A DNA stretch of 64,000 nt from Ustulina deusta (lineage: Eukaryota > Ascomycota > Sordariomycetes > Xylariales > Xylariaceae): NCBI GenBank assembly GCA_023159155.1, contig JAJNNX010000056.1, positions 310,001 through 374,000 on the forward strand. Reading direction: 5' to 3'. Shown one piece after another: positions 24,661 to 36,589 of this stretch. Position numbers and translations under genes: made by a program. Numbering within the stretch: position 1 is the stretch's first letter; every line of letters begins with the position of its first letter. The notes beneath the pieces are model-generated. The model saw only the letters and a list, made by a program, of their open reading frames with translations. It ran no database searches and was not told the DNA's origin.

Positions 24661-24894
24661 ATGTTTAAAATAAGTGGAGGAAAAAGTTGGGTATCAGCAA
24701 CTGCTGCTCATTCATTATCAACAGTATCACCTATCATTGGATACAACGTATGTGTTGTGGGAAAAACCTGTTGCAGAGCATGCCAAGTGAGTGTGTCCTC
24801 TGAATGCTACGTAAATCAGAATGGAAAGGAAAGTGTTTTGGTTGATACTTATAAAGCTGCATATGATATGATAACTGCTGCAATGACACCCTAA
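24661..24894 (+). CDS. Uncertain small cysteine-containing ORF (77 aa)
   Basis: An ATG-initiated frame runs to TAA at 24892-24894. The protein starts MFKISGGKSW, has a middle with four cysteines (VCVVGKTCCRACQ) and a fifth in SSECYVNQNG, and ends in a short helix-like segment (TYKAAYDMITAAM). I recognise no family. Codons are AT-rich compared with the confident genes, and start context is unremarkable. It lies just beyond the decayed remnant, in opposite orientation. It could be an exon of a degraded gene, a small lineage-specific gene, or chance. Confidence 0.2.
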   Translation: MFKISGGKSWVSATAAHSLSTVSPIIGYNVCVVGKTCCRACQVSVSSECYVNQNGKESVLVDTYKAAYDMITAAMTP

Positions 24895-27800
24895 ACAATA
24901 TCTGTTACGCGTGCAGGGCTTGCATATAGTAGGTAGATACGACCACAGCTAAAATGGTAATTCATACCTCTACGCTAGCGGTTTAACAACCATAGAAAAC
25001 GGTGTCGATGCCCTGCGCCATACAAAGACACATACATACTAGTGAAGTTGGGCGGCCATTATTCTCACGCCTCTATTTCCCCGCGCTAAGTTGCTAAAAC
25101 GGCATAGTGGCATCACGGATTGGCGAGAACAGTACCTAGCGTATATGATAGTGCGCAGGGTGATAGACTTGATGATGATGTCGGCGGGCCCCGCCGTCAC
25201 TAGCATAAGACGACGTCGACGAGCCGCCGTGGTTTCTGACGACGATGCTTGAACAGGCCATCTTAACGGAGTTTTCCGCGCCGAGGCGTGGTTGATACTC
25301 ACAACGCTGCCCGGGGAATCACGATGAGAGAGCAGTTCAGATCACTCCTTCTAGGTGCCCGCTACCCCTCGACGCCGACTGCGTTCTCGACCCTGTGCAG
25401 CCATATTATCTTCTCATCGGAGAACGGGGAAGAACGAAGTACGTACGTCGAGAACTCGGCGATTGCTCATACCTATGTGATCTTACTAGCCTGCGTGTAA
25501 GCAATGATGAGGGCCGGACAACTCCTTACGTCATGCTTGTATACTAGACTTCCTGGCCAGCATATCTACAGTAGAAGCATCTTGTGCGCCGAAGAGATAA
25601 GCGAGGGTGATGTCATTGCACGCCTGGCGCACATCTTAAATAGGTAATTAGAAGCGGCGGGTTGTTCGGCCCGTTCGCCTACTACATTGCCACGGAGCTA
25701 GCTAGACGACACCTTTTTGACACTGGGTATGCTTGGAAATTAGATAGTTGACACGCCGGGTGATTTCTGTGGTATTTAATCAGATGGCTCTAACCTGTTG
25801 CTTCTGGACAGACATGTGGTCGAAAAAGAAGGGGAGATAAATCCACGACGATGGGTATGGGGATGGGGATGGAGATGGAGACGGAGACGGAGACGGAGAT
25901 GGAGGAAAGGTGCAAAAGGGAGCTTGGCTGCCTCGATTGATCTAATATTTGTGTTGCCGATGGATCCTAGCCCCATGTTCTCTTGTCAAGCCTGCAAGCG
26001 GAAGGTAAAGCAACCCTATAAGAGGATGGGTCTTATACGCCAACTAGTGCCATGGGCCACGGCAATGGGCACCTTCATTATTTCGGAGTCAGTAAGGTGT
26101 CTGTCTTCTTCCTACCTGCATGCCAAAATGGCTAGGTATTTTGAAGTATGCGAAGTTCTAGGTAGCTAGCACACGAATCTACTGGGTTTCCAAGGGGGAG
26201 TGGAGTCTGGGACTGTGCAGAACCCGAGGCGAAGACCTTGTTGCTCGGATAGGTATTAGTGTGTCTGTCTGGCTGGCTTGTTTCCACAACGGCGATAATT
26301 CAATGTCCGTTGTTCATGCAAATTTTGTTGTTTCTATGTATTGTTTTCAATAGTAAAAGATGGGTAATGGTCGAATGCAATTATGTGGAGAGGTAAACAT
26401 ACTGTATTAAAGCTATACCTATCATGAAAGCTTAAAACTATGTTATAAATATTTTTTGTACTGCTTTAAGCCTAGAAGCGCTATAAATCTCAGAACTATT
26501 ATAAAATTTAGAGCGTTATGGTTATATTCTAGAACTATAACAACGCTTCTATCCCCACTCAATCTCCCACTACAATCCTGATAGAAAGTTTTTGTTGTAT
26601 TTCTGCGCAACACAAGCACATGTGCATACGCAAACAAATATACTATCATATCCTTCAATGATTCATAGTTCCCCTAAACTTCCTAACCCTGCCTGTTTTT
26701 TACTGGCAGGTTGTTGCATGTCTATCAATTTCTGAAGCCCTTATCTAAGAGACAACTGGTTGTATGAAAAGCAAAAAGAGTTTGCATGAAAATACAATAA
26801 ACGCTAACAACCCACCACCCTACTGCATCAATAGCAGCTCGGCGCTACCTACTACATCCCGATATTGCTAGTGCAATGTCATTCGCTCACTTGCGTCTAT
26901 TAGGAAAAGGGAAGGAATGCGTATTATGTACCCAGTTGTACCCAGCAAACACTTAATATACATAGTAATACCCAGGTAGGTATAGTTAGTAGCTATGTAC
27001 ATAGGTAGGTAGGTACTTGATACACAATTACAACAGCTTCACTGCAGAGAGTGTGCGACATGTATCTAACCTACTATGTAAGTCTTGGTCCCTAGACCCT
27101 CGCCTTCTTGCCTTTTTTGGGCACCAGGGACGTTGTGATTGGACGAGAAGGAAATTTGCACGGGAGACTTAGCGACCGATGTGACAGTACATCGCTACTT
27201 CTATCAATACTGTTGAACATGGGTACTTGTACCAAATCCATCACTAGGTAATCTCGACAAGAAGAACAACCGGTCGTACCCCGGTCGTTCTTCCGAGGTT
27301 ATTCGAGTACTACACTACCTATACCGCAAGATGGAAACTTCTTGTTTTAGATATGGAGCATGCCATGTCTCTTGGTTAATGCAAAGGCAGAGGTAGGGCC
27401 GATTTTGGTTGGGCGGTTGCTTACTCATCCTTATGAACCTCTGCATGCTGGATACAGGGGGGAAGCCCTTTTGCATGCTCAAGCTCATGCTAACCAATGA
27501 TTGCAGAATACGTACCATATAAAAGGACAACTTACTGAGCCAACCTCCCAAATATACTACTTCGTTTCCGGGTCGACTCTTGACAGACGGATGACCGCAT
27601 CTATCTCTAACTGTTTACAAGCGTGGCATTCGGAGCCTATTCCCGAGCGGCAGAACAGAGAGCTCATCAATATTAAGCCGAAGCCAAGCTTTACAGCTCG
27701 GTTTGCCTTGTCGATTGGTTAGTGGGTCGAGGGTGGTATCGTTCGAGAGAGAAGATGTGTTTTATTAGCTTTCACGGTTTTCTGCGTTCTCGTCATCGAA

Positions 27801-28164
27801 GATGTCGACCCCCGTAGCTGAAGACCCAGCGTTGCAGTCCCAACTATTGAATATGAGATATCACACCCCCACTGAAGAGGCACAAACTCGGCTCCGCAGA
27901 CGCTCGTTCGGGACAAGAGCAGAATGTGACAGATCCGAGAGGTCGTATCCCAACCCATGATTCTCGTTAAGCCCACGTGAGAGCATATCTATGCTAGTAC
28001 CCGCTGACAAGCTCCCCCAGTTCAAATAGTATTTTACAATTGTGTATACATGAAACGTTCTCTTTGGGGTTTTGCACAGGCGCAAGTGGCTCTGGGGAAT
28101 AATATGGGTCATTTCCCAAGTAAGGCGATTGTGTCGCTCTCGGGATTAAGCGGGCGTAAAAACC
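24895..28164. other. Gene-poor stretch upstream (left) of the Zn2Cys6 gene's 3' end
   Basis: No convincing gene. A GGAGAY hexamer array lies at 25851-25906. A short AT-rich patch at about 26.40-26.66 kb has inverted 8-mers (tagaagcg near 26472 and cgcttcta near 26544) and could be a small repeat relic. TACCTAGGTA-like motifs cluster at 26960-27020. The final part should contain the 3' UTR of the minus-strand gene ending at 28165. Confidence 0.35.
25851..25906. repeat. Hexanucleotide repeat (GGAGAC/GGGGAT type)
   Basis: About nine imperfect tandem hexamers (ggggat, ggagat, ggagac). Read on the plus strand they encode an Arg/Trp-rich stretch that I consider non-genic. Confidence 0.75.
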
Positions 28165-30977
28165 TCACCCCAGCGGATCACTGGTGGGTAGAACCCCGGC
28201 AAGTACATTGAGGTAACCTACATGAAGGATGGGCCTTGGGTCGAAACCAAGGTCTGCGTATGTCGTGCTTGTCCTCAACGTCGCTGGTTCGGTGCCATTT
28301 TCAGGCTTCGCGGCGTCTGCTCCTGACGCCGTAGCCATCTCCGCCAGGTGCTGCAAGGTCTGATCCGCGGCAGATTGCGCCGTGGAAGGTCGGAGCCGTT
28401 CCGTAATGCGATCTCGTATTATGCCGTCCCAAGTGGACGGCGCTAGGTTGCGCTCCAAGAGATCTTTGAGTAGAGGAGTCACTTCCTCTCGTGTTTTCTC
28501 TGACCTGGCAAGTTCCAAGAGTGATAAAGTTGTAAGGGAGAAAAAATGGTGGTTAAGAGGGCTAAGAAGTGCTGTGTTGTTTAGGAGGAGACCCACGGAT
28601 TCCTTACATGCCCAAATCACATCCTTAGATCTCGCATTTGTCTGGAATAGGTAGGACAGCAGCCGGCTATGCCAATACACGAGATTGAGTATAGGATGTG
28701 TGGAAGGTGTTATATTAGGTGGTAGAACCTCCCGAAAAAGTTCGACTGCGAGATTGAAGAAGGAATTTAATATCGGGATAGCCCCTGAATCAGGCGAGAG
28801 TGCTTGAGGTGGTGCGAGGGAAACTGGCGCAAAATGGCCCAATATATTGGACAACCCTAGGAGAAAGCGCGGTCAGTACTCAAACCCTATTTGATAAGAA
28901 TGTATTACTCACGTGTAAGATGATATACGTTCTCGCCGAGTACTGAAACTAGCCCAGGGAGTATCACCACGCTGTCATTAGGTATGAATAACGGGCTTGC
29001 AGTTGACAGGGCATTCCATCTATCCAACATGACAAGGGTCCACCACGTGCGAATGGTGATGCTTTCATCCGAGTCGCCATCTGGGTGCTCATGGGAAGCA
29101 GTGCCAAGACTAGCCAGATGAAGTCGCATAGAGTACGCTAATCCTACAGCGCGTCCTAAAATGGATGCTTTCGAGGGGCCACCATGTTCGCCCTTCAAGG
29201 ATGGCGGACCATAATTATCGGTTGCAATGGCCATCAATATCAGAGTTTGCAGATGCACAAGATTTGCAAGTAAGTTCCGAGGAGACGACGGGTCGGATTC
29301 CCATTCAGCAACAACCCGTGTGGTCGAACCAATGTCACCGGTCGTATACAAACCTGGCGCCGAGACACAAGACTGCATTGTACCATAAAATGCTTCGATA
29401 AAGGCATCCTGAAGAAGGGATGGACATCGGGACAACTGGGCTTCAACGCGCTCCTTGGTTCCCGCAAGAAACGGAAAACACGGGTGCACGACATTAAGAT
29501 ACACCCCGAATGCATCGTTAATCAGTTCTTTCGGAGGAACAGAATGGTTGAGATCGATGGACATATCATCCAGCGGGGCAACTGTTCGAGATGGCGTATC
29601 AACATCTGGCTTGGGTAGAGGTCGCGGCGCCAACCCGTTCGCCGAGTATGGCGTTCCCTTTGGGTCATTCGTCGGAGTTTGATAGGGCTGAATTGGTCGC
29701 GGTTCCGTATTCCAAGTTCCTTGCCGTGATGGATTGGGCGTGCCGAAGTCGGCGCCTGATATGCTAGAATAGGGCCTTTTCCGACTATTCTCGTCGTGTT
29801 CCGTAGATGGTGAGAAAATATCTGAGGAGTCGCGCCTGCCGCCCCCTAGGAGTTCTGTTAACGTATCAAGATTTCCCTCGCTGGCTAGCTTCCCCTCGAT
29901 GTGGTGTATCCGATCGGCCAACTCCTTGATGTAACCTTTACTCGGACCGCGCTTCTGGGGTATCCTGCTAAAGAGACAGCGGATCGAGGACCTCCGGCAA
30001 TTCGAACATGGCTCTTCACCGGTTTCGGACGCAGCATCGCACTTGACCTTTTTGCGACGGCATTCATCACAAGCGCGAGATACTTTAGATCGCTTTCTAG
30101 GGGGGATATTATCTTGAACGGGTTGGTGAGGGTGCGCGGCGTACTGCTGAGCTAGATGGTCCAGAGCTCCGTGCGGTTGGAGCAGAGGACGTTGTTGCTG
30201 TAACGGCTGTGACTGCTGCGAGGGAAGAGGATGGGGATGTGACTGTGGTGGGTGCTGGTGGACTTGTTGGCCATGGCGTGGCTGTGGTTGATCCGAGAGA
30301 TATGGTGGCTGTTGTTGAAGCGACTGCTGTTCGTTGGGTAGGAATGGGGGCAGGGAAGATATTTCCTGGGACTGTTGTAATGGCTCTTCGGCGTGATCAA
30401 CGGAGGACTCGTTGGTTGATATGGGCTGTTCAACATGCGACATGTCTTGGTCGCCATGGTCGCTCAGACCATGTGCCAGCTGGCTGTCGTGCTGCTGCGG
30501 GTGTTCGTGATGATGCTGTGGTGGTTCCTGGCGTTCCGGTTCAAGGTGCGGATGATGGGGTTCGTGTTGCGCAATGCCATTGTGCAAGCCCGTGTTGTCG
30601 TTCGGATTCGGCTGATGGTTGGGCGCGTCGAGAAGGGCCGTGTTGCCGTGGGCGAGGTCCTGGCTGAGATCTTGACTCAATTGCGCAGCGATTCGTAGCT
30701 CCTCAACACTGGTGATGGCATGATGCTCGGTCTCAGGGTGGGGTGGTGCAGGCCCTTGCCCTTGCCCTTGCCCTTGCCCATGTTGATGTTCATGCCCGTG
30801 TTCGTGTGGCTGCGTTGGCTGTTCGACATGGTGTTGTTGTTCGTGGCCGGCGGGGTCGTTGGGGTAGAACGGGGCCGTATCTTGCGCCTCAGCGATCGGT
30901 GATGGGTATGGCCGTAGGACACTGTCGTCGTGAATATCTGGCTTGCTCCCATGTTCTATGGAGTCACTGCCAGGCAT
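28165..30977 (-). CDS. Zn2Cys6 transcription factor, RGT1/COL-26-like, with His/Gln-rich N-terminus (2 exons, 918 aa)
   Basis: Exon 1 is 30977-28913 and exon 2 is 28856-28165. The 56-bp intron (GTGAGT...CTAG with branch-like TACTGAC) splits an Arg codon and joins VYHLT to RLSNILGHF. The binuclear cluster is C303-x2-C306-x6-C313-x10-C324-x2-C327-x6-C334, followed by the linker PQKRGPSKGYIKELADRI, which I associate with the Rgt1/BglR/COL-26 glucose-signalling family, and a short coiled coil. Residues about 45-290 are dominated by His, Gln and Pro, including a GQ repeat near 66-75. A fungal middle homology region occupies roughly 480-690 (VVHPCFPFLAGTK; RTWWTLVMLDRW), and the C-terminal part is helical. 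It is a nuclear DNA-binding regulator; a role in glucose or sugar-transporter control is inferred from family resemblance only. The start ATG at 30977 is the first in frame. The gene lies less than 1 kb from the AT-rich block. Confidence 0.9.
30752..30779. repeat. (CCCTTG)n hexamer repeat inside the Zn2Cys6 gene
   Basis: Four to five tandem ccctt(g) hexamers encode the Gly-Gln repeat of the protein on the minus strand. Being in frame, copy-number changes would not disrupt the gene. Confidence 0.8.
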
Positions 30978-31889
30978 GACGGGCGGCGATATGCCTGGCT
31001 GACTGGGCCGGTCAGGACACGGCGGTGCGACTAGAGCAGACGGTCAAATATTGATATGTGTGTGGGGGGGAGGTTTCGCAATGTCGGTGCACACTGGTCA
31101 CGACGCGACGAGGTAGAGAAACGGCAGGGTCGAGCGAGTTCACGGGAGTCAATCACAATTGAAGTTGCGAGGGTGTGCAGCAGACCACTGAGGCGGCTAG
31201 ATATACTTCCTAGTCGAATACGGATTAGATAACTATGGATTACACAACGCACAAGATGCAGACGACACCCGGTGCGCCAAATCGTCATCTGCGATATACG
31301 GGTGTGAGGGAGAAATCAGGAGCGAAAGCAGAGGCAGAAGCGGAGGCAGAAGCACAAGCAGACGCGAGACATGATGGAGCCTTGCGCCGGATGGCACGAG
31401 AAACCAACATCGTGGCAACAACTTGGACGTCGAGAATGAGGGGGGGAGAGGGGTTTGCACTAAGCGTGACGAACCTCGAAACAATGTTCCCCGAATTGCA
31501 AGAGAGAGAAAAGGCGAAAGGGGGTTCCGTGCGTAGGAAATGGGGGACTTGGGTATAGGGGCGGCGCAGGCGCAGGCGGAAGAGGAAGAACTTGAATGGC
31601 CGAAGCGGTTGGTTCTGGGATCCGGCGAATTACTTTTTCCCTTGTTAGGGATGGCAATTGGAACGAGGGCTGGATGGGAGGAAGAGGAAAAAGAATTTTG
31701 CGTGCGTAGCAGAGAGATGCAGGTCAGAAGCACAAAAAAAGAATAAGGTATAGATAGGTGTACCCGGCAGGCGTGGATAGAGGCTTGTCCTACCTAGTCT
31801 CCATAGTCTAGCATATATACTAGTGGCTACAGGAGCCTAACCAAAGAGAGGTAAGTGCTAGCGCTGCTCTCGTAAGAAACCAAACTTTT
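30978..31889. promoter_or_regulatory. Upstream region of the Zn2Cys6 gene, up to the AT-rich border
   Basis: No gene seen. A GCAGAA/GAGGCA purine-rich imperfect repeat lies at about 31317-31370, and read from the minus-strand gene this is a C/T-rich leader or promoter. The long frames here are low-complexity. The composition changes sharply at about 31,890, where A+T-only DNA begins. Confidence 0.45.
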
Positions 31890-32039
31890 AAGCTTAATAA
31901 TTATTATTATTTATTATTTAGTTAGATTAATATATATAGTAGTAATATAATCTATAAATAAATAAAATATTTAAGTATATAAAATTTTGATTTTGATTTT
32001 TTATGCACTAATATAAATAAATAAATTATAATACTAAGA

Positions 32040-32230
32040 GGCCCTTTTGATCCAAGTGTAAGAAAGCCTTCGTTTTTAAGGTCTATACGAAGGACCCCCC
32101 CCTTTTTCAGCCTTGTCTCATATAACGGCACCCCACCTCCTCTCGGCATCTTTCCCACCAACTGTGCGCCACCGGTGCGCTTCGCGCGCTACATAGCTCC
32201 CTCCCGGCCAGAGAGGAGGAGGTGTGCTTT
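32040..32230. other. Short non-mutated patch near the block border
   Basis: About 190 bp with near-normal G+C inside AT-rich flanks, including ccttcgt and acgaagg as inverted 7-mers (about 32070-32097) and a stretch gcgccaccggtgcgcttcgc. A 69-codon frame on the minus strand runs from here into AT-rich DNA and looks like chance. Bases 32230-33040 to the right hold nothing recognisable apart from AT-rich sequence. Confidence 0.45.
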
Positions 32231-33039
32231 TATTTTTTTAGTTAGGTAGGTCTATTAGTCCGGTAGGTCAGTCCGAATAGCTAGGTTAACTAATATAGCT
32301 AGATCAGTCTATATAGGTTGGTTAGCTAATATATGTTACGATTAGTTAAGTAAAGCTTCTATAGCTAGTTTATTAAGATAATAAACAAAGACTTTAAGCT
32401 AAAGAAAAAAAGAAAAGAAAACTAAAGTTTATAAGATAAATAAATATAAACTTTATATATATAGCTATAAAGCTATAAATTAATCTATGCATAAGTTACT
32501 TATTTTATTATTATATAACTAAACTTAAAATTTATAAAAATTTTATTAAAACTATACTAATTATTATATTATTATTTTTTAAAATTAAAAGTTTAAATAT
32601 AATTTTAATTTAAAATTACTAATAATATTAGATATATATAAAGCTTAATAACGCAGTAGTCACGCGTCTAGTTCTTATATATATTTTTTATATATAATTA
32701 TTAGTTTAAATCTAGCTTAAGCTTTTTTTATAAGTTTAATAACTAGGCTTTAGCTATTAGTTTCTATTTAATAAAATAATTAGTTTTAGTTTTAGTTTAT
32801 TATTTTATATTAAAATTAAAGCTATAGCAAGCTTGCTTTTTATTATAATACTTATAAAAATAGCTTGTTTATTAATAGTAAACGATCTAAATTAAATAAT
32901 AATGTATTTATTTATTAATATAGCTAAAAATAATAGCTTGTTTTTTTTGTTTACTTTATTGCTAGATTTTATAATAATAATTAGCTAGCGAATTAAAAAC
33001 AAGCCTTTATTAAACTTGCTATGCTTGTTTTTTAAAACT

Positions 33040-33355
33040 ATATATTATATATATTAAATAGGCTATATATAATATATTGTATATAAAACAAATAAATAAC
33101 GCGTATAGATAAAATATAATTTATTATATATTATGTTATTTATAAAAATAAAAAATAAAAAGAATGTTTATACAAAGCATGAGTTTTTAATATTTATGTA
33201 AGAGCTTATATTATTATATAAACTAATATAATAAAAAAGAAGTAAGGTCCTTTTTGTCCGGCCAAAGTCCGGCTAATATTTGTATAAAGCCGAGCATAAA
33301 TTTGCATTCCGTGCGAGTTGCACAATAAAGTTATAACTAATACTAGTTATTCTAA
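33040..33355. repeat. Inverted-pair repeat family, left copy
   Basis: The segment containing gaagtaaggtcctttttgtc, cggctaatatttgtataaag and gcgagttgcacaataaagtt matches, as its reverse complement, the DNA at about 58950-59235. Matching continues for roughly 300 bp and ends at ataactaatacta on one side. The class is unknown; a solo LTR or terminal part of an unidentified element is possible. Confidence 0.6.
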
Positions 33356-33836
33356 TACTAGCTATTTTTTTTTGGTTATAATTGCTTGTTATATAAAAAG
33401 AATAAAAAAATAATTATATAACTGCTTAAATATATATGTAAGAGTTTAACTATTAAAAAAAACAACTAGATTAGCAATCTAGTTTATATATATAGCTGCT
33501 AAGTTAGTAGATTTTTTTTAATAAAGTTATGTAATAATATTATAAAACTACTGCTTTAGTTATATAGTTAGTTAAGAACTATAAGCTAAATATTATTTAA
33601 TAACTATTTGAGTTAAAGCTAAATATTTGCTTTTGTTTTATATAATAGCAAAGTTTATAATTAGCTAGCTTGTTTAGTTAGTAGGCTTTATATAAGTAAT
33701 TATTAATTAAAAGCTTTTAAAGTTGCTTATGTTTAGTTAACTAGGCAGGTTATTTATATATAAAAAAGTTAATTAATTAGAAATTAGGTTGGCTTATATA
33801 TAAAAAGACTTATATATAAAAAAGTGCTTAAGTTTT

Positions 33837-34015
33837 TGTCATGCTAGGCATACCAGGACCAGTACACACTCGCTATATATACGTACTATATCTGCTCTTA
33901 CTTTAATAAAGAACTTTCCTTCTATAAACTTTAGTTTTATAAGCTAACCTTACTAAATATATAATTTATTTTTTTATATATTATACCTAACTTTATAAAC
34001 TTTTTATTTATAATA
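33837..34015 (+). repeat. 5' LTR of the full-length Gypsy element
   Basis: 179 bp. It aligns end to end with 41311-41489; the left half keeps more G and C (tgtcatgctaggcatacc) than the 3' copy. Confidence 0.9.
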
Positions 34016-36589
34016 ATTTTAAAGCTTTTTTTTAAAGTTATTTATAATATATTTGTATAATAGCTCCTAAAAAACCTGGACTATTAACTAGATTAATACC
34101 TCTTAAAAAAAACAAATTAGCTATAAATAGTTAATAAAGCTATACTAATTTTTTTTTAAATAAAAATTAAAAATTGAAGCTTAGTAATAGTTTAATACTT
34201 AATTACTAAAATAATAATAGTACTTTATAATTTAAAAGTACTAACTAATTTTTATTATAATAAAATATTTAGTTTAAAATAAAACTTAAAAAAATAAGTA
34301 AATAGCTAAAAAAACAAAAATAAATTACTTTTAAATTAAAAAAATCTTAATTTATAAATATATATAAATTAATATTAAAACAAAAATTTAAAAAATATAA
34401 ATATTAAAAAAAAGCTAAAGATCTAGAAAATTTTAAATTTTCTAACTTTTTAGATTTTTTTTATATTTTCTACCTAAAATATAAAAGTTAGTACTAAAAA
34501 TAATATAACTTTTTTAATTTTAGTTTATTATTTATTTTATTATTTTCTTTTTTATTATTTAATAAGTTAGATCTAGGTAGTTCTAATTATTAATTACTTT
34601 ATTATTATAAATACTATAATAATAATAAAAAATTAAACGTTAATTTTAGTTGTTTTTTAAAATTTAAATACTTTTTATTTATTATATAGTTTATTTATAA
34701 CTAATAAATTAAATAAATTAAAAAACTAAAATTTATATTTAAAAGTTTATAAAAAAAGTTGTAATAAGCTTAGATTTAAATTATTTATATAGTTAGTAAA
34801 ATAGACTAAAATTATAAAAATTAATATTAAATCTTTTTTAAAAAAAAAACGTACTAAGATTATTTTTTTTATAAATCTAATTAAAAAATTTTTATTAATT
34901 AAACTAAAACTTTAATTTGCTAATTAACTTTTTTTATTATAAGTATTAGTTAGTAGTTAAAAAAAGCTTAGCAATAAACTAATTAAAACTTTAAAATATT
35001 TAATTAATATTTTTTTTAGATTAAAATTTAAAAAAAATAATAAAGTAATAATAAAAAAGCTATATTATACTACTAAAAACTAACCGATTTGCTCTAACAA
35101 AAAATTATAAATTTTAATAATTTATTATTTTAAAAAAGATTAGTAATAATAAATATAGTATAACATTATTAAAAACTAATAACTTTTGTTTTTAAAACTA
35201 TAAAGTTTTAATAAAAATTTTTATATTTAAATATTAACTAAACTAATATTAATAAATCTTAAAATTAATAATAATACTAAAGCTTTTTTAAGCAAAAATA
35301 CCTTAATAATAAAAATTATTTTTACTGAGGCTAAAAGTACTATAATATAGTTCGGAGCTAAAATAGTTATTAGTACTATAACTAGCCAAAATAACCTTAT
35401 TTAAATTAGCAACCCCCTAATAATTATATACCTAAAAAGTTATTATTTCCTAAATACTTTAGCTAATATACTTCTAATATACCTTAAAAATAGCTATAAA
35501 ATAACCTTAATAACTACCCAAAATAAAGTAGTAATACTTAGGACTTTTTTTATTTTAATTATAAAAAAATACGTTATATTAGTTATAACTATAAAAAACC
35601 TAATTAGCAATACTTACTAGAAAATTAAAAATATTAAATTTAAAAAATTTAGTTAGACTAAAAATAAAAAAACTTTAATATATCCTACTATTTATAAAAA
35701 AACAACTATTATTTAGATTAAAATTATTTATATAATTTTTTATTATATTTTAATAAATATTTAAGTAATAATTTAAAAAAAAAATAGTTTTAGTTTTAGC
35801 TATAAAGTTTGGGCCAAAACTATAACTTTTTATATTTGTTTTATATTAATTTTATATTTTATGCAATATTTATTTTATTAGCTTAAAAAAAACTTTATTA
35901 AAAATATTTATTAATTTAGATTTTTATACTAAATATAATTATATTAGTTATATTTTTACTTTATATAATAAACTAGAAAAAGTTTTATTTTATATTTATA
36001 TTTTATAATATATTACTAAAAATAGATTTTTTAATTATAATGCTTATTAAGTTATTTATAAACTTACTAATAGCTATAAAATAATTTAAAAATTTTAGTA
36101 TACTTATATTATTATTAACTAAAATAATTAGTTAAAAAAAAGTCTAGTGCTTTTTTTTTAAACTATATTAAAAAACTAAAAAATTATATTTAATTTAAGT
36201 TTAAATTACTAGTTTTATAGCTTAAAACTTAAATATTTTAAATTAGTTATAGCTTATTAATTTGCTAAGGCTTATAAAAATAAAAAATATTATTAAGCTA
36301 TTATATATTTTTTTAAATTTTTTTAGTTAAAAAAATTAAAAACTAAAAAAAATTATACTAGTTTTAAAAATATTTTGCTAGAATTTTATAACTTAGCCGA
36401 TTTTTTTAATACTAATAAAACTAATATTTTTTTATATTCTAAACAAAAAAACTTAGCAATTAATTTATAAAACAATATTATAATACTTTATTATTTTATT
36501 TATTTATTAGCTTAGAACAAACTTAAAAAATTTTAAAAATAGCTTATAAAAATAATAGCTAACAAAAAAATATAAAAATTTAAAAGCTT

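Noticed and set aside
25798..26169. 123-codon Arg/Trp-rich frame
   Set aside because: It begins with TTG and its core is the hexamer repeat at 25851-25906.
30209..30979. Several plus-strand frames across the Zn2Cys6 gene
   Set aside because: Shadows of the His/Gln-rich minus-strand coding sequence.
31233..31746. Overlapping frames upstream of the Zn2Cys6 gene
   Set aside because: Low-complexity peptides from a GA/CT-rich promoter region.
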